DNA of 64,000 bases from Inia geoffrensis. Taxonomy: Eukaryota; Chordata; Mammalia; Artiodactyla; Iniidae. The DNA is taken from assembly GCA_036417435.1 (NCBI GenBank), contig CM070901.1:162336044-162400043 (forward strand), given 5' to 3'. Positions 45,023-55,254 of the stretch are shown one piece after another (position 1 is the first letter of the stretch; each line of letters begins with the position of its first letter). Under the pieces are notes generated by a model, which worked only from the letters and a program-made list of their open reading frames with translations, ran no database searches and was not told the DNA's origin. A program made the translations under genes and the position numbers.

Positions 45023-45265
45023 TATATTTCTAGTATTTTTTTTTTTTTTTTTTTTTTTTTGCAGTACGCGGGCCTCTCACTGTTGTGGCCTCTCCCATTG
45101 CGGAGCACAGGCTCCGGACGCGCAGGCTCGGTGGCCATGGCTCCCGGGCCCAGCTGCTCCGCGGCATGTGGGATCTTCCCGGACCGGGGCACGAACCCGT
45201 GTCCCCTGAATCGGCAGGCAGACTCTCAACCACTGCGTCACCAGGGAAGCCCTATATTTCTAGTA
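45023..45265 (-). mobile_element. CHR-type cetacean SINE, antisense, with target-site duplication
   Basis: The body is 45036-45252, starting with about 25 T (reversed tail), then GCAGTACGCGGGCCTCTCAC and ending CACCAGGGAAGCCC. The flanks TATATTTCTAGTA at 45023-45035 and 45253-45265 match exactly over 13 bp. The long tail and intact flanks indicate a young copy. Confidence 0.96.
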
Positions 45266-45276
45266 ATTTTGGATTT

Positions 45277-45432
45277 TATCTTGGACATCATTTTATTTTT
45301 TTTATTTTTGACCACACTACATGACTTGCGGGAACTTAGTTCCCCACCCAGGGATTGAACGTGGGCCCTCAGCAGTGAAAGCACAAAGTCCTAACCACTG
45401 GACTGCCAGGGAATTCCCTATATCTTGGACAT
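45277..45432 (-). mobile_element. CHR-1-like SINE, antisense, with target-site duplication
   Basis: The body is about 45289-45420. An A/T-rich tail is followed by CTACATGACTTGCGGGAAC, CCCACCCAGGGATTGAACG, TCCTAACCACTGGACTGCC and AGGGAATTCCC, the reverse complement of a CHR-1-type head. The flanks TATCTTGGACAT at 45277-45288 and 45421-45432 are identical. It is a different SINE family from its neighbour at 45036. Confidence 0.9.
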
Positions 45433-45849
45433 TACTAAAGCTATTTTATAGACATTTTGGATTCTTCCAAATGAGGGTGGTTCGTGTCTGCTGGCTCTGG
45501 GGGCAGATGCAGCCGGTGCACACAAGAGCTCCTTACTTAGCCTGGGGGCCTGTGCAGCAGCAGCTGCTCCTAGCAGGCCTCCCAGGTTCCATTGCTTCCC
45601 AACTGCAATGTGTTCCCAACATGGCAGAAAAGAAATCTCAGAGTACATAACTGGTCACTTTCTTTCCTTCCTCGGGCCCTCCCTGCACTGCTCCATGGCT
45701 CCTCTTCTCTTGGGATAAAGAAAAGACCCACTCGGTTGGCCTGAAAGACACTGCACAGCCAGAACCCTCCCATCCTGGGATGGTACATAACAGCCCCCTC
45801 CCTCCAGACCTTTGGGCATCTTCAACCCCTGTGAGTGACACTCTTCTTC
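45433..45849. other. No gene seen
   Basis: Unique-looking DNA with short overlapping frames. Confidence 0.45.
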
Positions 45850-46195
45850 TTGCCACAGGCCTTTTCACAGGCTCCTTGTGCTTGTGGTTCTCTCTTGACC
45901 CCCCTTTCCACAACATACCCCTCAGTCTTTAATCCCAGCTTACCCATCATCCCCTCAGGGGTACCCTCTCTGACCTTCTGTGACAAGGTCAAACCCCCTA
46001 TCTATATGTCTTCATAGCACTGCACCCCTCTCCCTTATAGTATTTATTACAGTTGTGAATTCACATTAATTTATGATGTTCTTTAGTATCTGTTTGCCAA
46101 ACTAGACTGTCAACTCCACAAGGGCAGAGACTGTACTGGTCATGGCTTACATTGTAGTCCCCAGGGCCTGGCAAAAAGTGACAATGTAATAAAAA
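45850..46195 (+). repeat. L2 LINE 3' portion, sense
   Basis: CTCTCTGACCTTCTGTGAC, CTTATAGTATTTATTACAG, CTGTCAACTCCACAAGGGC and CCCCAGGGCCTGGCAAAAAG. This is L2 3' region in order, slightly shortened at the end. Confidence 0.8.
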
Positions 46196-46309
46196 CATGT
46201 CAGAAGGTTGTGTGGTTAGGAGCTTGGCCTTGGAAAACATGCTGCACATCTCAGCCCTAGGACTCACTTCCCTTTAGGAATATGGTTTTGACCCTTGAGT
46301 GTGGTTTAT

Positions 46310-46384
46310 TTTAGGCAGAACCTATCTTTTTTTAAAATTTTTATTGGAGCATAGTTGATTTACTATGTTGTGTTTAGGCAGAAC
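46310..46384 (-). mobile_element. Very short L1 3'-end insertion (about 51 bp) with target-site duplication
   Basis: Between two copies of TTTAGGCAGAAC (46310-46321 and 46373-46384) lies a T-rich start followed by TTTTTATTGGAGCATAGTTG and ATTTACTATGTTGTG, the reversed last bases of an L1 3'UTR. It is an extreme 5' truncation. Confidence 0.85.
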
Positions 46385-47709
46385 TTTTCATTGCAAATGC
46401 CAAATGGCTTAAGCCATCTTTCCCACAGGGTGCAGAAAGCCTGCTTGAGAATGAGATCAGCACAAGAAAGTAGAGATAGGAGACTGAAGGCAGGAGATAG
46501 AGCCCCAGATCCAGCCACCAATGAAGTGAGTTCTTCCCCTGTATTTTCTGGTTCCATGGGCCAATAAATGAATCCCCTTTACCTTAAAACTTATAATATT
46601 ATTTTTACAGAAAGACATGTATGAGTTCATTACTTAAAGTTTCCAAGGTAACCAAAAGAAGAACTAAAAATATAATAATGTTAGCAGAAGGGGAGACCGG
46701 CTGGTAGAATGAGCTAAAGCCTCAATCACTCCGGAAGCCAGGAGATGGTGGTACAAACATGTTATTTAGCTTTACGAAGAAAGTGGTAGGAGAAACAGCT
46801 AAACAAGTTAAAATTGGTTACCTCTGACAAGCAGAACTCAGGGTGAGAAGTTCAAGAGACCACTACTTTTCATTATCAGTCTCGCTACACTATTTTTTTC
46901 AACTGTATGCATGAACCACTCTGCAAAATGAAATACACAGAAATAAGTTTGGCACATAACATAATTGCAGTTCCTTAAGCTGACTTGGCTGGAAGAGCCC
47001 ATTCACTTTTTGTTTTATAAAAATAAACTCTCACACTTATAACTAAGGTAAACATTAAAAGCCGCATAGTTTATTTTGTGGAAGTGATTGTGTAATTAAG
47101 GTTTAAAAATAGAACCTGGGATAACTTTCTCTCTGGTGTTTAAAGGAGGAGCCAGGCTGGGCAGCAGGGGCTGGGCTTGGCTCCCTGTGGGGATCTCCCA
47201 AGACATCCATGGCCTGAGGTCTCCTTCCATGACCCACACTGAGGCCCATCAGTGTCCAAGCCTGGGTGGCCTCGAGCCCACAGGTGAGTGTCCCAGAGGT
47301 GGAGGACGCAGCCGTGGTGAGTGGGCAGACGGCCAAACCTCTCATTGCCTCAGGAAGCCTGTTCCCAGCAGCCTCTGGCAGGGTTCACCCTATTCCCTCC
47401 TCCCTCCCTCCATGGTGGCCTTTGGGTAGCAACTCATACTGGGGCCGACTCCTGGGGCAGCGGCAGTTAGTGAGAAGGATGTGGGGACCACAGCCTTGGA
47501 GTGGATGAGGGGCCATGCTCTCTCCTGCATCCCGATTTCTTCCCGGGTTCAAAATAATCTTCTAAGTTCACCCTCCTTCTGACCTCCCCTCCCATGTCAG
47601 TCCCTCCACAAGCCTGGCCTTTACTTCCTCCTCTAGGGAGATAAAAAGATGAAGCTAAGAAACTCCCCTGAGTCCCTTCAACTCTGAGTTTCTGTGATTC
47701 TAAAATGGA
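46385..47709. other. No gene seen
   Basis: Mostly unique. 46770-46960 has a hint of an old LINE tail (GGTTACCTCTGACAAGCAG and following). 46960-47110 is a unique AT-rich block (see findings). Confidence 0.4.
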
Positions 47710-47823
47710 CCATCTGTGGGGGTAGAAACTGTACATGTTTTGTTCAGCCGTGCATCCCTAGCACCCAGCTCAGCACCCAGCACAAAGAGGACATTTGGAA
47801 AATATTTATTGACTGAAGTAATG
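47710..47823 (+). repeat. L2 LINE 3' end, sense
   Basis: CATCCCTAGCACCCAGCTCAGC, AAAGAGGACATTTGGAAAAT and TTATTGACTGAAGTAATGAA is the L2 terminus. Confidence 0.75.
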
Positions 47824-47905
47824 AATTCTAAGATCCTATAATTCTAAGTGTCTAAGGCTATGAGTCTAGGACTGTGTGGCTCTATGATTCTAGAGTTCTA
47901 ACTTG
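47824..47905. repeat. Degenerate short-period tandem repeat
   Basis: Repeated variants of TTCTAAG/GTCTAGG/TCTATGA (for example AATTCTAAGATCC, AATTCTAAGTGTC, GAGTCTAGGAC, GATTCTAGAG) at roughly 10-18 base spacing. Confidence 0.6.
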
Positions 47906-48394
47906 CGATTACATTTTACCAAGGATCCCAACACCACATGCCAACAGGGGCCAGTCAGGGGCCGTGGTTAAGCGAAATAGCCAGATGCAGGTGCAAACTG
48001 ACAGTTCCTCAGGCCCCGTGGAGCAGGGCTCGTACAGGCCTCATAGACTGGCTCAGCCGGGGCCTCTGTATCCAGCCTCACTGACAGCTGGCCACCCTTC
48101 CTGGTGACACAGCCCGTTTTCTGGCATCTCAACTCTGAGGCTTCTCTGCTTCTCCATTCCGGGCCTCACTTCCCTTCTGGAGTTTGGTTCTGCCCCTTTA
48201 CTGCAGCTTGTTGGAGGCAGAACTTTTTCTTGCTAGAGGCAGAACACAAAGACTCCTAGGAAAAGGTGTAACGATCCACATACCTGGAAAATACAGCAAG
48301 GTGGAACTGACTTCAGGGATTGGTCGAGGCAGGGGCTCAAACCATCTCCCTGGGGCTCTACTTCCTTCCTCTATCTTCTTCTCTCTTCCTCAGT
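47906..48394. other. No gene seen
   Basis: Unique-looking DNA. Confidence 0.4.
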
Positions 48395-48595
48395 CTGTGC
48401 TGACCCCCTTCTCAAGCAAGCTTTCTCCTTACTGCGGGGAAGATGCAGCCGCTCGAGGCCTCCATGTTCCTTACAGCTTGGGATCGTCGGGAAACAGCAA
48501 CCATCTCTCTCCAAGGGTCCGCATGTCCAATCTCAGGGAACACTCTGATTGGCTGAAGCCGGGTCATGTGCCCCATGTGGGCAGGGCCAACTGCA
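48395..48595 (-). repeat. CCAAT/E-box repeat module, antisense
   Basis: CACTCTGATTGGCTGAAGC and GGGTCATGTGCCCC (48542-48578) are the reverse complement of the motif pair GGGCACATGACCC...CCAATCAGAG. Upstream CCAAGGGTCCGCATGTCCAAT continues the same family. Related to the modules at 3740 and 55255; family not named. Confidence 0.45.
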
Positions 48596-49119
48596 CCACA
48601 GAATTTTTTCCTCCTCACAGAGGATTCTGTCACCCACAGCCCTGGGGCTGGGCCTGGGGGTGTTAGAAGGTCAAATGCTCAGATGTCCTCTATGTGATAT
48701 GGAGGAAACAAAGGTCTTCCTGGTGTGACTGAATTTCCCCTAAGTCACAGAGGGTGAGAGTGAGACCCCTGAGCTGGTAGACCATCTCTACTCTGTCCAA
48801 ACACCATTGGCAAGGATGGGGCAGACATCAAAGGGCTGGGAGACAGGCCTTGCAGGGGAAGCAGAAAAGCTGGAATCTGCCTCCTCAGCTCCTTGGGCTC
48901 TCTGCGTAGTTGCGAGAAGAGAAGGAGAGCCCGGAGGCCAGGACCAGACTGCCCAGCACAGTTGCCAGGCCTCCTGGGATAGGTAAATGCCCCAGGCATT
49001 GTCCAGGTCTCTGCACCTCTACTAGGCTGCCTCATGGGCTGCAGACAGAATGAATAAACAATAGGATCGTGGATGCTTTGGAGTAACCTAGAGTTAAGAA
49101 TGAAGGCACTTATCACAGT
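48596..49119. other. No gene seen
   Basis: Unique-looking DNA with overlapping frames (for example 48745-49116 minus) that lack domains. Confidence 0.4.
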
Positions 49120-49232
49120 CAGCCAATCAGACAGCTGTCTGTAGTTGCAGCAGGCAAATCATAGGAGGAACGAATCCAGCAGCTGCCTCCAGTTAGCTGA
49201 CCAATCAGATGGATCTGTTCAGCCAATCGCAC
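49120..49232. promoter_or_regulatory. Cluster of three CCAAT boxes with a 48-bp imperfect duplication
   Basis: CCAAT lies at 49123, 49201 and 49223, and CAGCTG E-boxes at 49132 and 49180. The segments starting at the two CAGCTG sites align over about 30 bases with gaps. This could be an NF-Y-type regulatory patch or an old repeat carrying such sites. Confidence 0.3.
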
Positions 49233-49664
49233 GTTGAGCATTGATAAGCGTGCCTATTAAGAGATAGGTGGATAGAACTGGTGGTGGTCCACGTTCTCCA
49301 TGACCTCCAGGGGTTCCCCACCTCTCCCACTTGGAGAACAGCCTCTCTGACAAGCTCGGAACAAAATGGCCTCCCATGGGTACCCCCAGCTCAAGGCACA
49401 CAGGTGGGGTCCTGCCTGGCATCTCAGTGGCACATTGGTATATACTTGAGTCATCAAGCTCATCAGAGGTGTCAAAATGTTATGACAGGAAAGAGAAGTG
49501 ATGAGTGGGATCAGGTGGGGTTAAATATTTGTCAGGTTCCTGAGTGGCATACTCAGGAGGCATCCCCACCATCTCCACAGGGTCATCAATGGGTCACACA
49601 TGGGCTGGGAGAAAGAAGCTTATCCCCACCTGTCAGTCTCATTCAGGGTCTCTGAGGGTATTAG
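49233..49664. other. No gene seen
   Basis: Unique-looking DNA. The frame 49281-49655 has no domain. Confidence 0.4.
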
Positions 49665-50665
49665 GCTATTTTTTAACAGCTTTATTGCACTAAAATTGCT
49701 GTACACTAATCCGCACATATTGAAATTGTGCAGTCTGGAGAGTCTGGGCAAATGTCTACACCCATGAAACCATCATCACAATCAAGATAATGACCATATT
49801 TACCTCCCAAATTTCCTCATAGGCCTTTGTCAGGCTCCCACCCAACCCTCCAGGAGCCACCAAACAGCTTTCTTTCATGATAGGCTAGTGTGCATTTTCT
49901 AGAATCATATATAGAACCCTGGAGTCACTCAGCATAATAACCTGGAAATTCATCCATGTTTGTGTGTGAGTGTCAATACTTTGCTCCTTTTATTGGCTGA
50001 GTAATATTCCACAGTAAAGATACACCTCAATTTTTTTATCCATTCACCTTTTGGTGGACATTTGGGGCTATTACAAATAAAGATGTAATGCACATTTATG
50101 TACATGACTGCATAAGTAAAGGCTTCCTTTTATCGGAGGCAAACAGCTAGGAGGGGAATGGCTAGGTCATATGGCAGGTGTATGCCTGACTTTTAAAGAA
50201 ACTGTCAAAATGTTTTCTACAGTGATTGTACAGTTTTACATCCCACTGGCAGTGTATGAGAGATCCTGTCCCTCCGCATCCTTGGTATTGTCAGACTGGC
50301 TTTAGCCTTTCTAGTGGGCGTTTAGCTATAATTTCTACTTCCCTAATGACTATCGATGTGGAGAATCTTTTCATGCCCTTATTTGCTACTCATATATCTT
50401 TTTAAGTAGAATATCTCTTCAAATTTTTTGTCCATTTTTTAAATTGAGATGTTTTACTTTATATTATCAAGATTTAGGAGCTCCTTACATGTACTAGGTA
50501 AGAATCTTTTACCAGATATATGTGTTGGACATATCTTCTCAATTCATAGTCCACATTTCCATTTTTGAAAGTGTCTTTTGTGTGGTAAAGTTGTTAATTT
50601 TGATGAAGTCTGATTTATTGATTTGTTTCCATTATAATTTGTGTCATAATAAAGACCTTCAAATT
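49665..50665 (-). repeat. Old L1 LINE ORF2/3' region, antisense
   Basis: AACAGCTTTATTGCACTAAAAT, CTGAGTAATATTCCACAGTA, TATCCATTCACCTTTTGGTGG, CTATTACAAATAAAGATG, TTTTCTACAGTGATTGTAC and CTCCTTACATGTACTAGGT are decayed antisense L1. No open frame remains. Confidence 0.85.
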
Positions 50666-51235
50666 TGTTCATCTAGTCATTCCCTCATTCATCAGATATT
50701 TACTTGGTGCCTATTATGTTCTAGACACAAAAAATACAACAGGATGCTCCCACTCTCCCTATGTCCAGGGGAGGGGCAGACAGATAATCAAACGAATGAA
50801 CATATCATTTGAAACTGGTATACTTGTTAGGCAGGGAGAGAATGGGACAACATGAGGGAAAAGAACAAGGGCCTTATTCGGGTGGGGACTCAGGGAAGGC
50901 CTCACTTAAGAAACTCAGTTTAAAATGAGTCCAGGAGAGGTAAAAAGGAAAGGGAAGATCTTTCCTGAAGGCCGGAACTGCCTATGCAAAGGCCCTGAGG
51001 CAGGAAGGAGCTTGGGGCATCTTAGGAACAGAGTCACCAGCATGGCTGGAAAGAGGCTGGAAACTGACAAGGACCAGGTCAGGTGGGACCACGTGGGCTG
51101 TGCCAAGGTCTAGCGGCTTATCCCAGGGTGGTAGGGGCCGTGAGAGAGCTTTAAGCTGGGTTTTGATGCTACCGGGCTCGTTTTTTTTCAAGTTCTTTTG
51201 TCTGCACTGTGGAGAGTGGACTAGGGGAGGGTTAG
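50666..51235 (-). repeat. L2 LINE 3' portion, antisense, long copy
   Basis: Starts CATTCATCAGATATTTACTTGG and GTGCCTATTATGTTCTAG, then GCAGACAGATAATCAAACG, CTCAGGGAAGGCCTCAC and CTATGCAAAGGCCCTGAGGC, and fades toward 51235. This is the reverse complement of about the last half kilobase of L2. Confidence 0.85.
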
Positions 51236-51345
51236 GAAGGGAGAAGAGCGTTCCAGAAAGAGGGAGCAGCTCGCAAGCAGGTCGGGCCTGAAGGAACAGG
51301 ACGTGTTCCAGGAACTGCCTGGAGCTGGTGGAACATGGAGGGAGG
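51236..51345 (-). repeat. L2 LINE fragment, antisense
   Basis: GAGCGTTCCAGAAAGAGGGAGC and ACGTGTTCCAGGAACTGCC repeat the part of L2 already present in the previous copy, so this is a separate fragment or a local duplication. Confidence 0.55.
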
Positions 51346-51394
51346 GGAGGTGCTTGAGATGAGGGTGGGCATTTGGGGCGTTATGGCTCTGGCT

Positions 51395-51500
51395 GTGTCC
51401 TTCTCAGCTGTGTGGCCTTGGGTGAACTCCTGAACCTCTCTGAGCCTCATCTCCCTCTTCAGGAAATGGGGCTTAGATCCCTCACTCCATAGGGCTTCCC
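51395..51500 (+). repeat. MIR SINE fragment, sense
   Basis: GCTGTGTGGCCTTGGGTGAAC, CCTCTCTGAGCCTCATCTCC and CAGGAAATGGGGCTTAGATC. Confidence 0.85.
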
Positions 51501-51579
51501 TGAGGGCCTGACATGCTCTTGTGTGTGGATCAGTCCTCGGTGCTGTCATCCATGGCATGAATCCATCTCCCCACTGGTG

Positions 51580-51720
51580 AAGGGGCATCACAACACCCCT
51601 GGGAGGCAGAAGGGCCAGGGCTTTGTCACTTCCATTTTCCAGATGAGGACCAAGGTCCAGGGAGAGAAAGTGACTTACCCAAGGGTGGCGAGTGGCAGGC
51701 AGTGCCCAGGAGACAGAGGC
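51580..51720 (-). repeat. MIR SINE fragment, antisense
   Basis: TCCATTTTCCAGATGAGGACC and GAAAGTGACTTACCCAAGG, then GTGGCGAGTGGCAGGCAG. Confidence 0.8.
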
Positions 51721-51734
51721 TGAGGATGGTGGGT

Positions 51735-51960
51735 GGTTAGTGTTGGCGCTCTCTGGAGCCCCATGGACATCGGTTCAAATCCCTTCTCCCACACATTGGC
51801 TGGGTGCCTTGATCACGTGGCCCAACCTCTCTGGGCCTCAGTTGCCTCATCTGTATAATGGGGCTGTGCTTATACTGCTTCTCTCATGCGGTCGTTGTGA
51901 GAACTGTAAGAGATGGTGCAGGTGAGGGGCTGCACCGTTTGGGCAACCTCATTTCATAAA
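51735..51960 (+). repeat. MIR SINE, sense, nearly complete
   Basis: CTGGAGCCCCATGGACATC, GGTTCAAATCCCTTCTCCC (B-box-like), TGGCCCAACCTCTCTGGGCC, TCAGTTGCCTCATCTGTATAA and GTCGTTGTGAGAACTGTAAG. One of the best preserved MIRs here. Confidence 0.9.
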
Positions 51961-52309
51961 TGGTGATTGTGGTGCTGGAATCTGGATTTTTCCCCAGACT
52001 TGACAGAGTAACCGAGGCTGCTCCATATGTGCAGCCCAGGAATGGGTAGAAGGTCCTTAATACACTAGCAAAAAGGAAGAGCATCAGTGCGAGAGGCCGA
52101 GACACCAACAGCATACTAATGAACTGCCCTCACAGCTCAGGGGGAGCAGCCTCCCTGCACCTCCCCCACTGCCGTTTTCCTACTTCTCTTGGGTGGGCCA
52201 GCTGTCATTTCTCCACCAAGACAACAATAGCGATAATTACTGATACCCCTAAATCAGCAGCAGCCTGAGGGGATTCTGAAGGAGGAATCTGCAAGTGGCA
52301 CCTCCCACC
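51961..52309. other. No gene seen
   Basis: Unique-looking DNA. Confidence 0.4.
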
Positions 52310-52385
52310 CCTTTTCTCTGTGACGTTGAGCTGGTCCTTCCCTGCCCTGGGCCTCAGTTTCCCCAGTTGCAAAACTGTGACCCGT
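52310..52385 (+). repeat. MIR core fragment, sense
   Basis: GACGTTGAGCTGGTCCTTCCC and GGGCCTCAGTTTCCCCAGTTG. Confidence 0.65.
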
Positions 52386-52784
52386 GGCCAGAGGGTCCAG
52401 CTCAGGACTGAGCAGTGAGAGGGCAGGGGAGGCTCAGAGACTCAGGGGGATGAGCAGCTCAGGGAAAGAGTGAACACACAGTTTGCCCACAGGATGGGCT
52501 TAGGGATATGGGGCATACTGGGGTGGTGAGGCAGGAGGACTAGGGAAGATGCTGAGTGGGGCTGAGAGGAAAACAGTCCTACTACCTGGGGCTGAGTAGT
52601 CCAGAGCACCAGCCTCCCAACCAGCTTCCAGCCTCCCCTTGGCTTTGCCCATTTTGACAATGGTCCTCCCAGAGGTTGGAGGTGACCTTTGAACTCCCTC
52701 AGTTCCCAGCCCTCCCTGGCTCCCCTTTACACTGAGAGGAAAAGCCGGAGCTCCAGGCAAGCTCCCCACCTTGTGCCAATCTAC
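52386..52784. other. No gene seen
   Basis: Unique-looking GC-rich DNA. Confidence 0.4.
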
Positions 52785-53240
52785 CCTCCAGACTGCCCTG
52801 AGACCTTGTCTCTCTGCTCCCTCCCCAACTCACCAAGCTCCAGCCACACTGACCTCCTACTGTTGCTCAAACAAGCTAAGCCCATTCTGGCCTCAGTGCC
52901 TTTGCACTTGCTGTCCCCTCTGCCAGAAACATGCTTCCCTCTGCTCTAACCAGGGCTTGTCCCTTCACTTCATTCAGGTCTATGCTCAAATGTCCCCAAA
53001 AGTATCACCCACCTCAGCTTGTCACTCTCTGCCCCGATCCTGCTTTATTTTTCTGTATAACACTTATCCTCCCTGACATTATTTAGGTATGTCTTGTCTG
53101 TCACCACCGCCCCCCCCCCACCTTATACACTACAACAGGAGCTCCACGAGGGCAAGGACTCAGACTCTTCTGCTTCCTGCTGTGTCCTCAGACCACAGGA
53201 TGGCACCTGGCACATAATAGGTCCTCAGTAAATGAAGAAG
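52785..53240 (+). repeat. L2 LINE 3' portion, sense
   Basis: CCAGCCACACTGACCTCCTAC, CCTTTGCACTTGCTGTCCCC, ACTTCATTCAGGTCTATGCTC, TCCTGCTTTATTTTTCTGTA, GAGCTCCACGAGGGCAAGG and CTGGCACATAATAGGTCCTC. This is the last 450 bases of L2 in full order. The frame 52771-53076 is derived from it. A C-rich run at 53109-53119 is internal. Confidence 0.95.
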
Positions 53241-53490
53241 TTGGAGCCAAACATCCCTGAGTTCAAATCCGGACTTCTTCACTCTCTTGCAGTGTGACAT
53301 TGGACTGGACCTTGACCTCTCTGAGCCCAGTGTGCCTCATCTGTAAAGTGGACCTAATAATCGTGCCAACTCACAAGGGGGTTATGAAGTTGTCAGAGTT
53401 GATGCAGACAAGGAGCCAACTGTGGGGCCTGGCATGTAGTAGAAACTCTAAAGACGAGATACAGTTATTGCTGCTGCTATTGTTATAACA
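53241..53490 (+). repeat. MIR SINE, sense, nearly complete
   Basis: CCTGAGTTCAAATCCGGACTTC, TGACCTCTCTGAGCCCAGTG, CTCATCTGTAAAGTGGACC, TAATAATCGTGCCAACTCAC and GGGGCCTGGCATGTAGTAG. It abuts the L2 directly. Confidence 0.92.
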
Positions 53491-53529
53491 GTTGTAAGGA
53501 AGGGGTTTGGATGCAGTGATCTTGTTTAT

Positions 53530-54065
53530 TTATTCATTGGTCTATTCCCTTCATAAACCCAGATTGACACATCTGCTTTCCGATGCTGAGAACACAGACA
53601 GTTAGGTCTAGGGAGAGTCACAGTTTAGTGGAGGGAAGACCAGGGGTTTGGTAATGAGGGGCCATGTGTGGAGACAGAAATAGGTTCATTGGTAGAGACA
53701 TAGGGTTGGGGAGGATAAGCTTTACAGTAAGAATCACAGAGAAGTGGGTGTTGGAGTTGGGTCTTGAGGGGCGAGTAAGAGCTCGCCAGGCTGACAGTGA
53801 GGGGAGGGCTTCCAGGCAGAGGGAAGGGCAAATGCCAAAGCGGGGGCAGGTGTTTGTTTGGTGTGTACCTGGCTAATGTCTGCTCCTCTGCGTGGCTGGT
53901 GCAGGGCCAAGGAGCTTGGACCATGGCTCAAAGACATTGTAGAGCCTGAGATGGGTTTCCAGCAGGAGGGACCCTGTCAATTTTGTGCTGTGGAGGGTCA
54001 CTCCAGGGCAGAGTGGAGGGCGGGCTGGAGGGGAAGGGCTGAGGGCAGAGAGGCTGTCAGTACTT
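53530..54065 (-). repeat. L2 LINE 3' portion, antisense
   Basis: TTATTTATTCATTGGTCTATTCC, GAGAGTCACAGTTTAGTGG, GTTGGGTCTTGAGGGGCGAG, GGCTTCCAGGCAGAGGGAAGG and GCAAATGCCAAAGCGGGGGC are antisense L2, fading after about 53990. Short frames on both strands are repeat-derived. Confidence 0.75.
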
Positions 54066-54689
54066 AGAGCCGGGGCATGGGTGGGGGATGGAGTCAGCCA
54101 GAGGACCAGGGAGGAGCCCAGTGGTGAGGACGGGCCCCAGATCAGCTCTGGAGAGGCATCCAGGCCAAGGGGCTTCACATGGAAATGTCTGAGCTGCAGA
54201 AAGAGGCTCCTTCAACTCCCAGATAACATCAGATCCTCCCACCTGACCAGGGCTGGGATGACAGGAGGCTGTGAGGTCAGAGAGCTGAGATGACACTACA
54301 GTCAGCCTAGGAATCCCCCTCACAACCCACAGGGATGTCAGGAAGCAGTGTTCTGTTGACTGGAACCTCCGCAGAGAAACCTGACAAGACTAGAGAAGTG
54401 TCCTCTTCCAGAAAGCCAAAGGGAGACACGTTTGTAACCATGACGTATTCATATTTTTCAAGAGACAGTGTGATTGTTTTCCTAATTTTGCTCTGGAAAG
54501 CAATGAATGGAAGATTCCACCTGCTGTGACAGCCTGTTCCGCCCTCAGGCACTAAACAATAGAAGTTTCCAGGCCCCGCTCACTGATGCCTGAAATTCAA
54601 TCACTGGAGCATCATTCCTTTGGTTTGCAGTTTTGTCCTTTGTAAAAATGCAAATGCATACACAGCAAGAGGTATTCAACAAAAATAAT
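54066..54689. other. No gene seen
   Basis: Unique-looking. An octamer-like ATGCAAATGCAT occurs near 54648. No coding signal. Confidence 0.4.
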
Positions 54690-54860
54690 TTATCTTCATT
54701 CACTCAACAAATATTTACTGAGCCCCTTCTCTAAACCAGGCAGTGGTCAGAGGCTGGAAATAGAGAAATTAATTAAGTCCATACTTTCAAGGAACTCACA
54801 AGTTCTGTGTGTGTGTATCTATTGGGGTAAGGGCAGACACAGAAACCTAACCATAACAGT
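54690..54860 (-). repeat. L2 LINE 3' end, antisense
   Basis: TTCACTCAACAAATATTTACTG, AGCCCCTTCTCTAAACCAGG and CATACTTTCAAGGAACTCAC are the antisense L2 terminus. Confidence 0.8.
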
Positions 54861-55254
54861 CTTGCATGTGATGTGATGGTGGTGGGTACAAGATGCCATG
54901 GGAATCCACAATAGGCATGATCCAATTATCTGTTGCTCAAGGTCATACTAGGAATCTAATAAGTCATGGAAGAAGAAAATCCCAGCTGGGGGCACAGCCA
55001 GGGTGAATGGATGGAGTCATGAATTGTGGGGGTGGGGATGGGGGGCTCCATGCCTCTCAGCAGGCTGCTTGGACACAAGGCAGAACATGGGAGATGGGGC
55101 TGGAGCGGCAGGGAGAGCTCCTCATTGACTGGATGGAATTACTCATCTCAGGTGGTGGCGTCTGTCAGAGTGCTTTGCTGCCTCCCCAGCTACCATCTTA
55201 CCTCCACCCACTAAGCCCTGCCCTTTGGGAAACTGCCAGGTCCCAACTCATACT
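54861..55254. other. No gene seen
   Basis: Unique-looking DNA. Frames lack domains. Confidence 0.4.

Noticed and set aside
48184..48666. 160-codon plus-strand frame
   Set aside because: No domain, and it overlaps the CCAAT repeat module and a minus-strand frame of similar length. Consistent with chance.
52771..53076. 101-codon frame with several cysteines
   Set aside because: It is the 3' region of an L2 LINE in sense orientation.
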